Shown here piece after piece: positions 18,871-28,243 of a stretch of 64,000 nt of DNA; within the stretch, counting starts at the first letter, position 1, and each line of letters starts with the position of its first letter. The position numbers were made by a program, and so were the translations under genes. This DNA comes from Paraburkholderia sp. PGU19 (GTDB taxonomy: Bacteria; Pseudomonadota; Gammaproteobacteria; Burkholderiales; Burkholderiaceae), in the NCBI RefSeq assembly GCF_013426915.1, contig NZ_AP023181.1:434001-498000 (forward strand), given 5' to 3'. Under the pieces are notes generated by a model. The model saw only the letters and a program-made list of their open reading frames with translations. It was not told the origin of the DNA and did not search any database.

Positions 18871-19905
18871 CTATTCTTCGATACCGCCAACCTGCCGGGC
18901 CTGACCGAGACCTTCCGGCGCGAGGTCCTGCAATATTTCGATGAAGCTCTTGTCCACCAGACGGCGCGCCCGTGTCAGCAACAACGGCACCGGACTCGAC
19001 GGCTCGTGCTGTTCGTAATAGGCGCAGATCTTGTCCAGCAGGCGGATGACGTCCTGCCGGCTATTGACTTCTCCACTGGGCGCCGCGCGCATGACCCCGC
19101 CCGGGCTGACGGTTGCGTCATCCCCTCCCTCGCCGACAGATGCTTCGCCCGCTGTCTGCTGATCAGCGTCGCTAACCCGCGCGCCAAGGAAGCCGGCCGC
19201 CTGTTGCAACAGACGCGACAGTGGCGACAGGTCGATCGCCTGGGCCGCGCCGACGCGCTCCGTCAACAGCGTTTCAATCCGGGTGTTGCTTTGGCGCGCT
19301 GAGAGCAACGCGGCGTGCGTAGCCGCCGCTTCGTCTCGCACGTCGGCGATGGCCGCGTCGATCGAGGCGAGCGATGGCGGTTCGACGCCCTCGGGTACGG
19401 GCGTGTCGCCCGTCGCATATTCGATATCGCGCAGCCTGACGATTCCGTGCGTGCGCGACGCGGCAAGCGCTGTGTCGCGCACATCCAGCAACATCCCCGA
19501 CTGTTCGACAAGCACGGCGAGCGCATTGATGCGCGCGGTCGGATCGTTATCGTCGTCGGGGTCGAGTTGCGGGTAGACGTGATCCCAATGCCGCTCGAGC
19601 AGGCCTTCGATCAACGCCATTCCTTCGGCGAGACCGGTGAAGCCCTGGCGGTTCAGGAGCGCGCGTGCAAGATGCGCGGCGACGCGCAGGTCGCGACTTT
19701 TGTTGAACAGTTCGAGCGCAAGGGCCTGGGCTGCTTTCCAGTCAGGCGGTGTGGCGGCGACGACGGTGTCGCCATACTGGACTTCCGGTTTGCCGTGCAC
19801 GACCTGTTCGAGTTCGAGAAACATCGGGTCGTATTCGACATCGTCCCCGCAGGGACTGTCAGGCGATATTTCGGCGAGCAGTACCCCGGCATCGAGCGTG
19901 GCCAT
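18871..19905 (-). CDS. tssA: T6SS assembly protein TssA (ImpA N-terminal family)
   Basis: TssA primes and caps the growing sheath/tube. The 344-residue product has the ImpA N-terminal domain (LLAEISPDSPCGDDVEYDPMFLELEQ in sense, then PDWKAAQALALELFNKSRDLRVAAHLARALL). Its C-terminal half ends in the usual KICAYYEQHEPSSPVPLLLTRARRLV. This makes it a short TssA without the long C-terminal VasJ extension. It is the first gene of the minus-strand operon, next to the divergent 670-base gap. Confidence 0.93.
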   Translation of the reverse strand: MATLDAGVLLAEISPDSPCGDDVEYDPMFLELEQVVHGKPEVQYGDTVVAATPPDWKAAQALALELFNKSRDLRVAAHLARALLNRQGFTGLAEGMALIEGLLERHWDHVYPQLDPDDDNDPTARINALAVLVEQSGMLLDVRDTALAASRTHGIVRLRDIEYATGDTPVPEGVEPPSLASIDAAIADVRDEAAATHAALLSARQSNTRIETLLTERVGAAQAIDLSPLSRLLQQAAGFLGARVSDADQQTAGEASVGEGGDDATVSPGGVMRAAPSGEVNSRQDVIRLLDKICAYYEQHEPSSPVPLLLTRARRLVDKSFIEILQDLAPEGLGQARQVGGIEE

Positions 19906-20575
19906 TGTTGTATCGGCTTCAGTCTGAAACGAATAGTTTTAGCGTGCTCGCGCCTCGCGACGGATCACGCCACGTTAACTTCCGAATCCGGTCTTCCTCA
20001 AACCGATTTACAACAAATCAAATTTGGAATCCCGATAAAAATACGCGATGCCGCAGCGTTCCTCTACGAACATTTCACAACAGACCGATATGAGCATAGC
20101 ACGCAATATTTAAAAGAAAAGGAGCGCCACGGTGGTCACAAACTTGAAAGGAGCGAGTCGCAAATCCGATCGAAATAACAGTTTCTAAGCACCTGAAAAA
20201 AACGCAAGATGTGCATGGCCTGCGGTCTTTTGCTCATCGATCGGAATGAATCATTGTCTCTCCATTGATAACGAATTACTCATCAATCGACGTGATTGCT
20301 GTCAGCGAATGTTTCAGCTTTATGAAATTAAAAATGTCGCGTCAACGAGTACAGCAAGGTAAACCCTCATATAGGTTTTGTTGTCTGATGTGCAATACCT
20401 AGAGCATTGCCTTGCGCAGTTTCGAAGTGAATAACTGTCTCTTTGAGTCACGCTCGACAACCGTGAGCTGACAGTCGTATCCGCATTCCAGTTTCCCCTG
20501 CTGCAATCGAACAGACGCACATCGGGTATTCACATCTGCACAGCGTGACGCTGTGCTCATCATGCGGGGTGACAT
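19906..20575. promoter_or_regulatory. Divergent intergenic region between tssA and the sigma-like gene
   Basis: This 670-base gap is visibly richer in A and T than its surroundings, above all at about 19970-20400, which has A-runs and TTTATGAAATTAAAAATG. It must hold the T6SS promoter (minus) and the promoter of the sigma-like gene (plus). A duplicated AAAGGAGCG word occurs near 20118 and 20150. I tested a TGGC...TTGC pair near 20213 as a sigma-54 site, but the spacing is wrong. I see no gene here. Confidence 0.6.
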
Positions 20576-21403
20576 GTGACACACATTGAAAGCGCACGGT
20601 CGGCCGATAGCGTCTGCGACAGTGCGTTGTCGGACCTGTGGCAGAGGCGCACCTGTCTGAATCAGGACGAGATGGCATCGATCTATACGGTCGTGCGCCG
20701 CGCATTGCAGGGGTATCACCCGTTCGAGTTGCAGGCGCTAGGTGAAGACAAGGAAGAACTCATTTCCCAGTTCATCTACTTCAAGGTCTTCCGGCTCGAA
20801 GCCGCGCACGCGCACCCGGAAGCCTTCCCACTGCATAGCGCGCCATCGAACGGTCATGCGGTGTGCGCGTACTTTCGCCGCTATCTGATCGACTGCCTGC
20901 GCAATGCCGGCCATCAACGCAACGTGTCGTTCGACGATGACGACGTGCTAGCCGAGGTCGAGCAGCAAGCGGCCGTGCAAAGCGATCCTGTCGGCTCGGT
21001 GCTGGCCCAGTACGGTCTGGACGAGCGAACCGTGCGGGAATCGGCAGCGCGCTTCATCGCGGGGATCGATGAGTCCGACCAGTTGCTGCTGGCGGGCAGT
21101 CTGGGCTGGCTGTCGAATGAAAAGGGCGGGCTGTCGCGGATCGCCGCACGCTACCGGATCGCGTCGTATCACTATCGCGCCCGCAAGCTCGGCGTGACGC
21201 TGAAAAAAAGCGCCCTGCCCGCCGATTTCGCGGCGACCAGCATCGGCGAGTGGATCAAGCACACGCTCGGCATCGACATCGCCACGGAGAATCGCGTCGC
21301 GATCCTGTTCGTTCTTGGCATCCTCTCCGAACAGTCGCGCGCCCCGGCAGTTGAACCCGATCCGAGCAGAGGTTTCCTGTGCAGCTTGCCACAGCAAGCC
21401 TGA
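20576..21403 (+). CDS. Sigma-70-like protein of unrecognised family, linked to T6SS/PP2C
   Basis: The 275-residue product has the outline of a small sigma factor but no clear family match. A region-2-like helix block lies at about residues 55-110 (ELISQFIYFKVFRLEAAH, AYFRRYLIDCLRNAG). A region-4-like helix-turn-helix follows at about 165-205 (IDESDQLLLAGSLGWLS, LSRIAARYRIASYHYRARKLG). An extra C-terminal segment of about 60 residues (SIGEWIKHTLGIDIATENR) is unlike ordinary ECF factors. I used the GTG at 20576 because GGGG lies 7 bases upstream; the overlapping ATG at 20574 runs straight into a stop. The end overlaps the PP2C start. It diverges from tssA, so a role in T6SS transcription is plausible but inferred. 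Confidence 0.65.
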   Translation: MTHIESARSADSVCDSALSDLWQRRTCLNQDEMASIYTVVRRALQGYHPFELQALGEDKEELISQFIYFKVFRLEAAHAHPEAFPLHSAPSNGHAVCAYFRRYLIDCLRNAGHQRNVSFDDDDVLAEVEQQAAVQSDPVGSVLAQYGLDERTVRESAARFIAGIDESDQLLLAGSLGWLSNEKGGLSRIAARYRIASYHYRARKLGVTLKKSALPADFAATSIGEWIKHTLGIDIATENRVAILFVLGILSEQSRAPAVEPDPSRGFLCSLPQQA

Positions 21404-22173
21404 GCGACCCAGGCGGCCGCAAGCGCAACGAGGACGCGCTGGGTGACTGGTCGAGCGAGCGCCTTTACTATTGCGTGCTCGCCGACGGTGCGGGCGGACA
21501 CGGCGGCGGCGATACGGCATCGGCGATCGTCGTCAATAGCGTGCTGGCGGATCTGCGCTACCTGACGGTCGCCGAGTTGCCGCCGACGGGCCAACGCCTC
21601 GTCAAAGCGATCGGCCACGCGAACGCGAACATCCTGGAAGAACAGGCACGCGGCGATGCCGCGCTGAAAGACATGCGCTCGACGGTCGTGCTGCTTGCGA
21701 TCGACTGCGAACTGCGCACGGCAGCGTGGGCGCACTGCGGCGATTCGCGGCTGTACTGTTTTCGCGGCGGGCAGGTCAGTGTGCAAACACGCGACCATAG
21801 CCTCGTTCAGGATATGATCGACGCGGGCCTGATCACGCCTGAGCAGGCGCGCCATCATCCGCGCCGCAACGTGCTGCTCGCCGCGCTCGGCACAGCTGGC
21901 GAGCTGGATATCGTTGGCTTCGATGGCACGTTCAACCTGCTCGATCGCGATGCTTTCCTGATTTGCAGCGATGGGCTGTGGGAGTACGTCGACGAGACTT
22001 ATATGAGCGAGACGCTTGGCGAAGCCGCGACCCCCGACGCATGGCTCGGCGCGCTCGCTGCGCGCGTGCGCGAGATCGCGCCCGCCAGCCACGATAACTT
22101 CAGCGCACTGGCCGTGTGGATCGTCGATCCGGAAGACACCCAGGCCACGGTGCTGCAGGTGGCGCCTTCATGA
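21379..22173 (+). CDS. PP2C-type serine/threonine phosphatase (PppA-like)
   Basis: PP2C enzymes remove phosphate from Ser/Thr using two metal ions. The 264-residue protein has the expected aspartates in RNEDA, LADGAGGHGGGD, AHCGDSRLY, CSDGLWEYV and HDNFSALAVW. It has no membrane segment, so it should be cytoplasmic. Its start overlaps the end of the sigma-like gene by 25 bases. In T6SS the PppA phosphatase opposes a PpkA kinase on the FHA protein; this enzyme is placed to do so with the kinase at 30718 and FHA gene at 4876. The start codon could alternatively be a few codons downstream. Confidence 0.88.
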   Translation: MQLATASLSDPGGRKRNEDALGDWSSERLYYCVLADGAGGHGGGDTASAIVVNSVLADLRYLTVAELPPTGQRLVKAIGHANANILEEQARGDAALKDMRSTVVLLAIDCELRTAAWAHCGDSRLYCFRGGQVSVQTRDHSLVQDMIDAGLITPEQARHHPRRNVLLAALGTAGELDIVGFDGTFNLLDRDAFLICSDGLWEYVDETYMSETLGEAATPDAWLGALAARVREIAPASHDNFSALAVWIVDPEDTQATVLQVAPS

Positions 22174-22206
22174 ATGCGCCGCCTGTCTGAATCGCGCACG
22201 ATAACG

Positions 22207-25200
22207 CTAGAAGTCCCCGCATCCATGTTGACCATTCAGCAACATGCAACTGTTCAGATTGGGTTGCGATCGCACGCGCTTCCATTCGACTGCGAGGATG
22301 TCCTGATTGTCCCCCGGCGGCGCGGTGGTGAACAGCGGCTGATTCGAACCGATACAGATGTTGGTGCCCTGCAGGTTGTTCTCGTAGACGAAGGTTTGCT
22401 CCTGGTTGCTGAAGAACTGCTGCAAGCCCGCTTGCGAAACGGGATCGATCAACTGCGTGACCGTCAGCACGCCCGGCACCTCGATCACGATATAGCCGAC
22501 GTTCGACCCGAAGTTTGAAAGGATCGGATACTTCCCAGGCGGTGAACTCTGGTTGGCGGGCGACGTTAGCGTGCCCGTCAGCGCGCCGGCGGCGGTGTCG
22601 CCGTTGATCAGGCCGCTGGTGGTAAACGTGAACACGGGGTTGGGTGCGCCAGCAATACGCGTCTTGCCATCGGCTGTCACCGTCACGGTTGGCCTTGCGA
22701 TATAGACGTAATGATTACCCGTGGTCGGCACCGTGCCGCCCCAACTGCAACCAGCACCGAATGTGCAGCCATAGAAATTGGGCTGCGCGGTATTGGGCTG
22801 AACGTTGCCGCGCGTCTCGCCCACCCATGTGCTCGCCCAGATCCGCCAGCCGTTGCCGGCAACGATCGTGCCGGAACCCGCCGCGTTGAACACGCCGCTT
22901 TCCATGACCAGATCGATCGTGCCGCCCGCACTCAGGCTGGTGCTCGGACCGCCCAGCCCGATATTGCCCGTCGTGGCCTGAGCGATGAGGTTGCCCGTCA
23001 ACGTTGAGTTGGTGCCATCGAGCGTGGTCAACTGGCTCGTACTGGAATTGAATGTCTGGCTGACCACCGGACCGATGACGAAGCCGTGCGAGTTCGTGAA
23101 GTACACGTTGCCGGCGTTGACCATCGCCAGCACGCCGACGTCGTTTTGCGGATCGGTCAGCGTGAAGGTGCCGGGCCCCGAAAGCAGCAGGCTCGCTGCC
23201 TGAATGCCGCCCGGGTCGGTAACCGGACCGCCGGAAGCGAGCGTCAACGTGTGGCCGGGGATCGAGATGCCAAATGGAAGCGTGATGCCCTGGCTGCCCG
23301 ACCCCGGATTGGACAGCGTCAGATTGTTCGCGAGGCCCGGCCGTGTCAGCACGCAGACCGCGCTGTCCGATGCGCACACGCCGTTTACCGTGATGAGCCC
23401 CGTGTGCGTGGTCGAACCCAGCACGATGTTCGGGATCGAAACGAACGTCGAAAACGTCGCCGCGTCGATGCTCAGGCCACCTGTGCCGAATAGCGTAATC
23501 GGTGTCGCGTTCTGCGCGATGATCGCGAAGGTGTTCGGATCGACCGTCGCGGGCATGATCGACAACGTGCCGCCGGGCGACGACAACGTCGAGTTACTGA
23601 TGAACAGACTGCTGGTCGTGCCGTCATTCGACGCGCGCAAGACGATGGAGCCTGGCTGGGCCGTCGAGACCGTGGGGTCGGCCAGCAGCGCGGCGCCGAC
23701 GATCGGCGTGCCGCCGCCCGAGAACGGCGGCACGCCGATCGCGAGGCCAGGGTCGGCCGTGTTGGTCGAACCGGCGATCTGGATCGTGCCCGTTTGCCCC
23801 GTTGCCTTGATGTCGCCATTGGCGATCAGCACGCCGGCATCGCCCTGCAGGTTCGGGCTGCTGCCGCCCGTCGGTCCGCTCACGGTGCCGCGAATATCAA
23901 TGAGACCGCCATTGTTCGAAACGATCTGCGTTCCGTCAGTGATCTGCACGCCATTGGCCAACGGACCCGTGCCGTTGCCGTAGATGCTCAACGTGCCGCT
24001 GCCCGTCGTGACGGACGAGGCCGCACCCGGCGTGCACTCGCAAATGCTGTTTTCGAGAATAACGCCAAGTACCGACGCATTGGACGGGACCCCGACAGTT
24101 TGCCCGATCAACTGGATATTGCCGCTCGTCGACTGGACCGACGCACTGTGCAGATCGAGCGCGAAGCTGTTGTTGAGCGACGACGATACCGTGCCCGTGA
24201 TGCCGATATTGCCGCCGCTCGTGCTCACGTTCGCGTTGAATAACTGAACGCCGTCGACAAAAGTCACGGTGCCGCCCGAGACACTGCCGGAGAGGTTGAT
24301 CGCACCTGTCGTGTTCGTCACGGACGTGCCCGACACCGAAAGCCCGAACAACCCGTTCGCAGTTGCGTTGCCAGTAATGGCAATCGCGCCGCCTGAACTG
24401 CTGACGGCGGGGCCGGCAACGGTACCGCCGACGGGCGTGAAGCCGCCCGAGATACTGACGCCCGTGCCTTCCTCGCCGGGCGTGGTCCCAACGATGTTGA
24501 TACCGCCCGTCGAGGTATTGAGCGAGCTGTTAAAGAGGCTGACGCCGGTGCTGAGTCCGATGCCGTTGGTGCTGCCCGTTAGCGTCATCGTGCCGGCACC
24601 GCCGGTGAGCAGACTGTTAGTAATACCGACGCCAACGCCTTCCGCCAATGTCGTCGTGCCGGTGAGCGTGAGTGCGCCGCCGCCAGTATCGACCGTCGAG
24701 TTGTTGATGGTGACCGGGCTCGACCCGGCCGCATTGACCGTGAAGCTGCCGCCATGGGTCGTCACCGTCGTATTGCTGATCGCGACGGAACTGAAGGCAT
24801 TCGCTCCGCCCACGTTCCCATTGAGCGCGATACTGAGCGGCCCCAAGGTCGACATGATGGGTTGGCCAGTGTCGACGATCGAACCGAGCGCGGTCAGCGT
24901 CAGGGTTGGGATGGTGGTCGGATTTGCCGGTGTGGCCGCGACGATCGGCGCCTGAATGTTGATGTCACCCAGTGAAAAGTTGGTGGGTGTCGAGCCGACT
25001 GTCGTGATCGTCACGGAGACGCCCTGATTCAGCTGGTTGGTGATGAGGGAATTGACCACCTCGCTGTCCGTGCCCGCCGGCGTAAAAATGGCCGGCGATC
25101 CATTGGCCGGCGGCGTCTCGGTCGCCGGTGTTCCCGATGCCGCCGCCACGATGGCGATATTGTCGGGATCGATCTTCCACGCCCCGCCTTTCCCCTTTGG

Positions 25201-26436
25201 TGCCGAAGCGTCGATGGTCGCGCTCGTGACATCGAGATAGTGACCCGATGTTTCGATCAAGCCACCATTGCCGCCCTGCGCCCCGCCCCTCGCAGAAAGC
25301 GTGCCGTAGATCCGGCTCGCCGTTTCACTGAACGCCACCACATTTCCGCCAGGTCCATTGATCAGCGCATCGGCATGAATGCTTGCCGTTGGCGACATCC
25401 ACAGGGCGTTGGCATTACGAATGCTCGGGTCCTGTCCGGCGGCACCGCCGCCAACGCGCACCGTGCCGCCGCCCGCCGCACCGCTCGCATCGACTCGCGC
25501 GCCGTCCACGAGCGCAAGGTTGTAGCCTGTCACATCGATCCGGCCACCCGTCAGGCCCGCGCCGCCCGTTGCATCGAGCGTGCCGCCGACCGAAGCGACA
25601 CCGCTCGTGCCACCATCGAGCACGATGTGCCCATTGCGCTCGGCGACGCTTTGCGCACGGATGATTCCCTGCTGGTTGATCACGGTGCCCGCCAGCGCAT
25701 CGGCCGTCTGCGCGCTCATCACTACCGTCCCGCCATCGGCGGCGAGCGTGCCCGTGTTGCCGATCAGCGCATGGGCCGCCCCCTGGTTTATTTTCAGCGT
25801 GGTCAGCCCGTCGCCCGCGAAGTCCAGCGTGATGTCGTTTCCCGCGCCGATGGCAACCGTACCGAGGCGCGCGCTCACCATACCCGAATTGCTCACGCTG
25901 CCGCCAAGCAGCGCGATCGTGCCACCCGTGCCGGCCGTCAGCGTCCCGGCGTTGCTGACGGGCGCGACGGACGTGCCGACGAAGCGATAGTTGCCAGCGA
26001 GAAAATCAGCGTTCGAAATATTCAGCGTCGACGCGATCATCGAGCCGACATTCACCGATGAACCGGGAGCGAAGATCACGCCCGCCGGGTTGACGAGAAA
26101 CACTTTGCCATTGGCCTGAAGCCGCCCTGCAATCACGCTCGGATCATTGCCCATCACGCGGTTGAGCAGCGCCGCACTGGCCGACGGCTGCGCAATCGTC
26201 ACGCCTTCGTTCGCGCCGATCGAGAAGGTGTTCCAGTTGACGATCGCCTTGGGCGTCTTCTGCGTGATATTCATCTGCCCGGCAGCGGGCGTATTGACGC
26301 TCACCGTACCCGACACCACCTGCGCACCCGTCGGATTTGCAAGCAGCGACGACATGTAGGACCCGGCAAGCAGCGTAGCCGCCGCACAGACGATCGTGCC
26401 GGCAACCCGCAACGGCACGCTGCATGGTTTGTTCAT
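22207..26436 (-). CDS. TpsA: two-partner-secreted filamentous haemagglutinin-like exoprotein
   Basis: The 1409-residue protein is the cargo of a two-partner (type Vb) secretion system. A signal peptide spans about residues 1-34 and ends near SSLLA. The haemagglutination-activity (TPS) domain follows, with IVNWNTFSIG, NRVMGNDPSVIAGRLQANGK and the NPNG-like NPAGVIFAPG. The middle about 900 residues are Gly/Ser/Thr-rich and repeat phrases such as SSGGAIAITG, a beta-helix pattern. Near residues 1240-1325 lies an MBG-like domain (AGAPNPVFTFTTSGLINGD, then GVLTVTQ). The C-terminus holds three cysteines, including C-x8-C near the end. The gene is last in a CHAT-tpsB-tpsA operon. An adhesin or contact factor is the likeliest role; no toxin domain is visible. 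Confidence 0.85.
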   Translation of the reverse strand: MNKPCSVPLRVAGTIVCAAATLLAGSYMSSLLANPTGAQVVSGTVSVNTPAAGQMNITQKTPKAIVNWNTFSIGANEGVTIAQPSASAALLNRVMGNDPSVIAGRLQANGKVFLVNPAGVIFAPGSSVNVGSMIASTLNISNADFLAGNYRFVGTSVAPVSNAGTLTAGTGGTIALLGGSVSNSGMVSARLGTVAIGAGNDITLDFAGDGLTTLKINQGAAHALIGNTGTLAADGGTVVMSAQTADALAGTVINQQGIIRAQSVAERNGHIVLDGGTSGVASVGGTLDATGGAGLTGGRIDVTGYNLALVDGARVDASGAAGGGTVRVGGGAAGQDPSIRNANALWMSPTASIHADALINGPGGNVVAFSETASRIYGTLSARGGAQGGNGGLIETSGHYLDVTSATIDASAPKGKGGAWKIDPDNIAIVAAASGTPATETPPANGSPAIFTPAGTDSEVVNSLITNQLNQGVSVTITTVGSTPTNFSLGDINIQAPIVAATPANPTTIPTLTLTALGSIVDTGQPIMSTLGPLSIALNGNVGGANAFSSVAISNTTVTTHGGSFTVNAAGSSPVTINNSTVDTGGGALTLTGTTTLAEGVGVGITNSLLTGGAGTMTLTGSTNGIGLSTGVSLFNSSLNTSTGGINIVGTTPGEEGTGVSISGGFTPVGGTVAGPAVSSSGGAIAITGNATANGLFGLSVSGTSVTNTTGAINLSGSVSGGTVTFVDGVQLFNANVSTSGGNIGITGTVSSSLNNSFALDLHSASVQSTSGNIQLIGQTVGVPSNASVLGVILENSICECTPGAASSVTTGSGTLSIYGNGTGPLANGVQITDGTQIVSNNGGLIDIRGTVSGPTGGSSPNLQGDAGVLIANGDIKATGQTGTIQIAGSTNTADPGLAIGVPPFSGGGTPIVGAALLADPTVSTAQPGSIVLRASNDGTTSSLFISNSTLSSPGGTLSIMPATVDPNTFAIIAQNATPITLFGTGGLSIDAATFSTFVSIPNIVLGSTTHTGLITVNGVCASDSAVCVLTRPGLANNLTLSNPGSGSQGITLPFGISIPGHTLTLASGGPVTDPGGIQAASLLLSGPGTFTLTDPQNDVGVLAMVNAGNVYFTNSHGFVIGPVVSQTFNSSTSQLTTLDGTNSTLTGNLIAQATTGNIGLGGPSTSLSAGGTIDLVMESGVFNAAGSGTIVAGNGWRIWASTWVGETRGNVQPNTAQPNFYGCTFGAGCSWGGTVPTTGNHYVYIARPTVTVTADGKTRIAGAPNPVFTFTTSGLINGDTAAGALTGTLTSPANQSSPPGKYPILSNFGSNVGYIVIEVPGVLTVTQLIDPVSQAGLQQFFSNQEQTFVYENNLQGTNICIGSNQPLFTTAPPGDNQDILAVEWKRVRSQPNLNSCMLLNGQHGCGDF

Positions 26437-26449
26437 GGCAAACCTCCGC

Positions 26450-26466
26450 GCCGGGCAAAGCCCGGC
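26450..26466 (-). promoter_or_regulatory. Hairpin just upstream of the tpsA Shine-Dalgarno
   Basis: GCCGGGC and GCCCGGC pair perfectly around a three-base loop. On the minus-strand mRNA this sits 2-3 bases before the GGAGG that serves tpsA (start 26436). It may end a short tpsB message, protect tpsA mRNA or tune ribosome access. The role is inferred. Confidence 0.45.
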
Positions 26467-26558
26467 TCAACCACCACTCAGCCATCCCGCTTGCGCCACC
26501 CTTGCCGCTTGCGCAACGTCTGCGAACTGAAGCAGGAAGTCGGGCGTCTTCAGAACAA

Positions 26559-28235
26559 CTAGAACGTCTTGGTCAACTGCACATAAAAACGCGGCACCTT
26601 GTCGTCGCCGGTGGTGTCCGAGCCCGTCGTGCGCCAGGCAACCGTGCCTTGCAGCGCGATCCCACCCGGCGCCACCCAGTACGCGCCAAAGCCGACGCCG
26701 CTGCGCGTGATCATGTTCGGCCCCTGTTCCGGCCGCGAGTTGGCGTTGTACCAGCCAGTACCGAAGTCGAAGAAGCCGAACACCGTCGCCTTCGCATTGA
26801 TCGCGTAGCGTCCTTCGACCGTTGCAACAAAGCCCTCGTCGACGAGCCCTTCAGACGGCGAGTAGGCGCGCACCGCATGCGGCCCGCCCAGCAGGAAGCG
26901 CGACGAGTTGTCGAGGGTCGTGCCGGCCCACTGGCCGGATATGCCGGCAAACATGCTGAAGCGCTCCGTCACCGAATTCAGGCGGTTCGCGAAGAACGTC
27001 GCGCGCACTTCGGTGCCATGCGTGTTGCGCCCAAACGCGGACGCATCGAGTTCCTCGGCCGCCGCATTCCTGAAATGCAGGCTGCCGATCAGGAACTCCA
27101 CGTCCGCGCTATTGAAGCCGCCGCCCAGCAGCGCGTCGCGGCTTTCATAGCTGAGACCGACGCTCCCCTCGACCAGCGAGCGCGGATTGTGCAGGTCCAC
27201 CACGCCGATGTTGTCAATGAGATCACGATACTCGAGGTTTGCGCGGGCCAGCAGGTTCTGGTTGCGGGTACGCAGCAGCGGATGCGTCACCGTCAGATCG
27301 ACGACGGTCGCCTCGCCCTGCGCATCGAGCGACGCGAAATCCTTGCCGAGCGCATAGTTGAGCCGCGACAGCGCGACACCCACGCGCGTGCCATATGCAT
27401 TCACGGGCGCCTCGTAGCCGATGCGGCCATACACGGTATCGAGCCGCTCGCTGGCCAGAATCCGCAAGTCGAGGTTGTCGCCGATCATGAACGGCGAGTT
27501 GAGCCGCGCCAGCGCGCCCAGACGCCAGGTGCCGCTCGAAGGCGCGCCGTAGTTGTCGAGGTCGACGGCAAAGGTCCAGCGTTTGGCGGGCGCGACGCTG
27601 ATCGTCAGATCGACCGTGCCCGGCTCGTCGCCCGTTTCGATTGCCGAGGTCACGACGATGCCGGGCAGGTCCGACAGCAGCAGCATCGTGCGCTCGAGAT
27701 CGTGCTGCTGCAGCGGCTGGCCGGTCGGAATCTGCGCGACGCGTGCGCGCAGCAGGTCTTCGCGGATCGGCGTGCCCGCCGCGACATCGAGCCGCACATG
27801 GCCGAGACGTCCTTCGAGCACGGTGAATTCGACCGTGCCCGCGCTCACGTCCTGCTGCGGAATCACCACCTGGGCGAGCAGATAGCCACGCGCGCGATAG
27901 ACCTGCGTCACCTTGGCGGCAATCGTTTCGAGATCCGCAAATCCGATCGGCTTGCCGATCTGGTCGCGCACGGGCGCAAGCAGCTCGTCGGACGGAATGG
28001 TGTCGTTGCCCTTGAACGTGATGCCCTTGAGCACGAACGTCGGACCGGGCGCCGTGACGGGCGGTGCGCCCGCCTGCGGTACGGCCGGTAGGGCTTGCGC
28101 ACCACCCGGCGGCGCCGGGCGCGTGTCGCGCGGCGCGGTTTGCTGAAGGATGCTGCCGGCATTCGGCAGCGTCTGGCCCCACGCGATCGTCCCGCTGCAG
28201 GCCATCGCTGCCGCAATCAGTCGGAGTTTTTTCAT
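26559..28235 (-). CDS. TpsB: two-partner secretion outer-membrane transporter (ShlB/FhaC family)
   Basis: TpsB is an Omp85-superfamily 16-strand barrel that exports its TpsA partner. The 558-residue protein has a signal peptide (about 1-20, ending AWGQ). POTRA domains are visible as FVLKGITFKGNDTIP, YRARGYLLAQVVIPQQDV and the second-POTRA start IREDLLRARVAQI. The barrel begins near residue 235 and ends with the aromatic FYVQLTKTF. The conserved lid-loop motif appears as VRAYSPSEG instead of the usual VRGY/F; the changed Gly is unusual. It lies 8 bases from the CHAT gene and 122 bases before tpsA, so one operon is likely. Confidence 0.92.
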   Translation of the reverse strand: MKKLRLIAAAMACSGTIAWGQTLPNAGSILQQTAPRDTRPAPPGGAQALPAVPQAGAPPVTAPGPTFVLKGITFKGNDTIPSDELLAPVRDQIGKPIGFADLETIAAKVTQVYRARGYLLAQVVIPQQDVSAGTVEFTVLEGRLGHVRLDVAAGTPIREDLLRARVAQIPTGQPLQQHDLERTMLLLSDLPGIVVTSAIETGDEPGTVDLTISVAPAKRWTFAVDLDNYGAPSSGTWRLGALARLNSPFMIGDNLDLRILASERLDTVYGRIGYEAPVNAYGTRVGVALSRLNYALGKDFASLDAQGEATVVDLTVTHPLLRTRNQNLLARANLEYRDLIDNIGVVDLHNPRSLVEGSVGLSYESRDALLGGGFNSADVEFLIGSLHFRNAAAEELDASAFGRNTHGTEVRATFFANRLNSVTERFSMFAGISGQWAGTTLDNSSRFLLGGPHAVRAYSPSEGLVDEGFVATVEGRYAINAKATVFGFFDFGTGWYNANSRPEQGPNMITRSGVGFGAYWVAPGGIALQGTVAWRTTGSDTTGDDKVPRFYVQLTKTF

Positions 28236-28243
28236 TGTTCTTC

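Noticed and set aside
20213..20234. Sigma-54-like TGGC...TTGC pair in the T6SS promoter gap
   Set aside because: The spacing between the GG and GC elements is 13 bases where 10 are required.
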